Part shown: one piece after another, positions 4,788 to 5,510 of the stretch
Layout: every line of letters starts with the position of its first letter
Position numbering within the stretch: the first letter of the stretch is position 1
NCBI GenBank assembly: GCA_003641695.1
Contig: QNBL01000189.1
Location: 1-5,510, forward strand
Origin: Spirochaetota bacterium
GTDB lineage: Bacteria; Spirochaetota; Spirochaetia; B11-G9
DNA: 5,510 bases
Direction of reading: 5' to 3'
Position numbers and translations under genes: made by a program
The notes under the pieces: generated by a model
Databases searched by the model: none
What the model was told of the DNA's origin: nothing
The model's input: only the letters and a program-made list of their open reading frames with translations

Positions 4788-5510
4788 ACTCTCATCGCCT
4801 CCTGTTTCTTGTACAAATCAAGCAGAACGATTGCTGTCATGGATTCTACTACCGGGATAATCCTTGGACAGATACAGGGGTCATGTCTGCCTTCGGTTCG
4901 TATGGTTTTCCCGGTATTGTTGATATCTACCGTGTTCTGGGCTTTGCTGATTGATGAAGTAGGTTTTACAGCAATTCTGAATACAATATCTTCTCCCGTT
5001 GAGATCCCGCCCAGGATTCCTCCTGCGTTGTTGCTCAAAAAACCTCTGGAGTTCATACTGTCATTATGCTCACTGCCTTTCATATCAGCAGCGGCAAATC
5101 CGGCTCCGAATTCTATTCCCTTTACCGCTCCAATAGAGAGTATTGCCTTTGCAAGTTCTGCATCCAGTTTATCGAAGACAGGTTCTCCTATGCCGGGGGT
5201 AACTCCGGAAACGATACACTCAACAATACCGCCTACGCTGTCTCCCTCTTTCGCCAGGCTGATAACCAATTGGGTCATTGCTGCTGCTGCTTCCATGTCG
5301 CAGGCTCTCATTGGATTTTTTTCGATAACTTCGAGGTCTTTACTGTTGCACTGAATTCCCCCTGCACGCCATGTATAAGCTGTTATATGTACGCCTTTCT
5401 GTTTGAGTACTTTTTTTGCAACAGCACCGGCTGCAACCCTGCCGGCAGTTTCCCTGCCCGAAGCTCTGCCGCTGCCCCGGTAATCCCGTATCCCGTACTT
5501 TTTAAGATAG
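4784..5510 (-). CDS. aroC: Chorismate synthase, C-terminal part (runs off the window)
   Basis: Chorismate synthase converts 5-enolpyruvylshikimate-3-phosphate to chorismate using reduced FMN, the last shared step to aromatic amino acids and folate. The frame is open to the window edge: 241 complete codons are present, beginning YLKKYGIRDYRGSGRAS. About 120 N-terminal residues, with the first family signature, lie beyond position 5510. Numbering from the first full codon, SGRETAGRVAAGA (17-29) is the central signature, GEPVFDKLDAELA (108-120) and SNNAGGILGGISTG (159-172) are core conserved blocks, and GRHDPC (207-212) is the C-terminal signature. The ATG at 5309-5311 (Met67 here) is internal, not a start, because conserved family sequence continues upstream of it. 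The stop TGA at 4784-4786 overlaps the start of the next gene. No frameshift or lost motif is seen. Confidence 0.97.
   Translation of the reverse strand, partial: YLKKYGIRDYRGSGRASGRETAGRVAAGAVAKKVLKQKGVHITAYTWRAGGIQCNSKDLEVIEKNPMRACDMEAAAAMTQLVISLAKEGDSVGGIVECIVSGVTPGIGEPVFDKLDAELAKAILSIGAVKGIEFGAGFAAADMKGSEHNDSMNSRGFLSNNAGGILGGISTGEDIVFRIAVKPTSSISKAQNTVDINNTGKTIRTEGRHDPCICPRIIPVVESMTAIVLLDLYKKQEAMRV
4798..4803 (-). promoter_or_regulatory. Ribosome binding site of the hydrolase gene, inside aroC
   Basis: AGGAGG on the minus strand lies 10 bases before the hydrolase ATG, within the last codons of aroC. A nearer ATG at 4793-4795 is in the aroC frame and stops after three codons, so the ATG at 4785-4787 is the hydrolase start. 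Confidence 0.65.

Noticed and set aside
4784..5311. A complete 175-residue protein starting at the ATG at 5309-5311
   Set aside because: Chorismate synthase signature sequence continues in frame upstream to the window edge, so this Met is internal.
4698..5354. 218-codon plus-strand ORF
   Set aside because: It is antisense to aroC and the hydrolase start. The Ser/Pro/Ala-rich translation mirrors conserved chorismate synthase codons and has no family motif of its own.

Overview
The window (5510 bases, moderate G+C by eye) is a gene-dense bacterial chromosomal segment with five genes and one divergent intergenic region. I see no mobile element, CRISPR array, tRNA or rRNA. The organism cannot be named with certainty. 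The XPB-type repair helicase has the form found in spirochaetes (for example Treponema), actinobacteria and a few other phyla. Together with the modest G+C and the unusual long PRPP-synthetase-like protein, this makes a free-living spirochaete my best guess, but that is inference.

Layout. Positions 29-1000 (minus) hold a secreted-type glycerophosphodiester phosphodiesterase. Positions 1004-2668 (minus) hold an XPB/Ssl2-family DNA helicase. These two are separated by 3 bases and almost certainly share a transcript. Positions 2669-2820 are a divergent promoter region. It holds a near-consensus sigma-70-type promoter for the helicase, placed so close to the ATG that the mRNA would be nearly leaderless. 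It also holds a perfect but orphan Shine-Dalgarno sequence with one or two tiny ORFs on the plus strand. Positions 2821-3990 (plus) hold a complete but divergent ribose-phosphate pyrophosphokinase-like protein. Positions 4002-4787 (minus) hold a carbon-nitrogen hydrolase of the nitrilase superfamily, and 4784-5510 (minus) hold the C-terminal two thirds of chorismate synthase (aroC), which runs out of the window. The last two overlap by 4 bases (ATGA), so they form an operon read from aroC into the hydrolase.

The plus-strand PRPP-synthetase-like gene converges with the aroC-hydrolase operon across an 11-base gap. Two overlapping hairpins facing opposite ways lie inside the 3' end of the PRPP-synthetase-like gene and may end both transcripts.

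Functionally the genes are mixed: phosphodiester scavenging, DNA repair, nucleotide precursor supply, amide or nitrile hydrolysis, and aromatic amino acid synthesis. I see no clear new multi-gene system. The points most worth a second look are the divergent PRPP synthetase, the helicase-phosphodiesterase pairing, the nearly leaderless helicase promoter and the orphan Shine-Dalgarno/leader ORFs.
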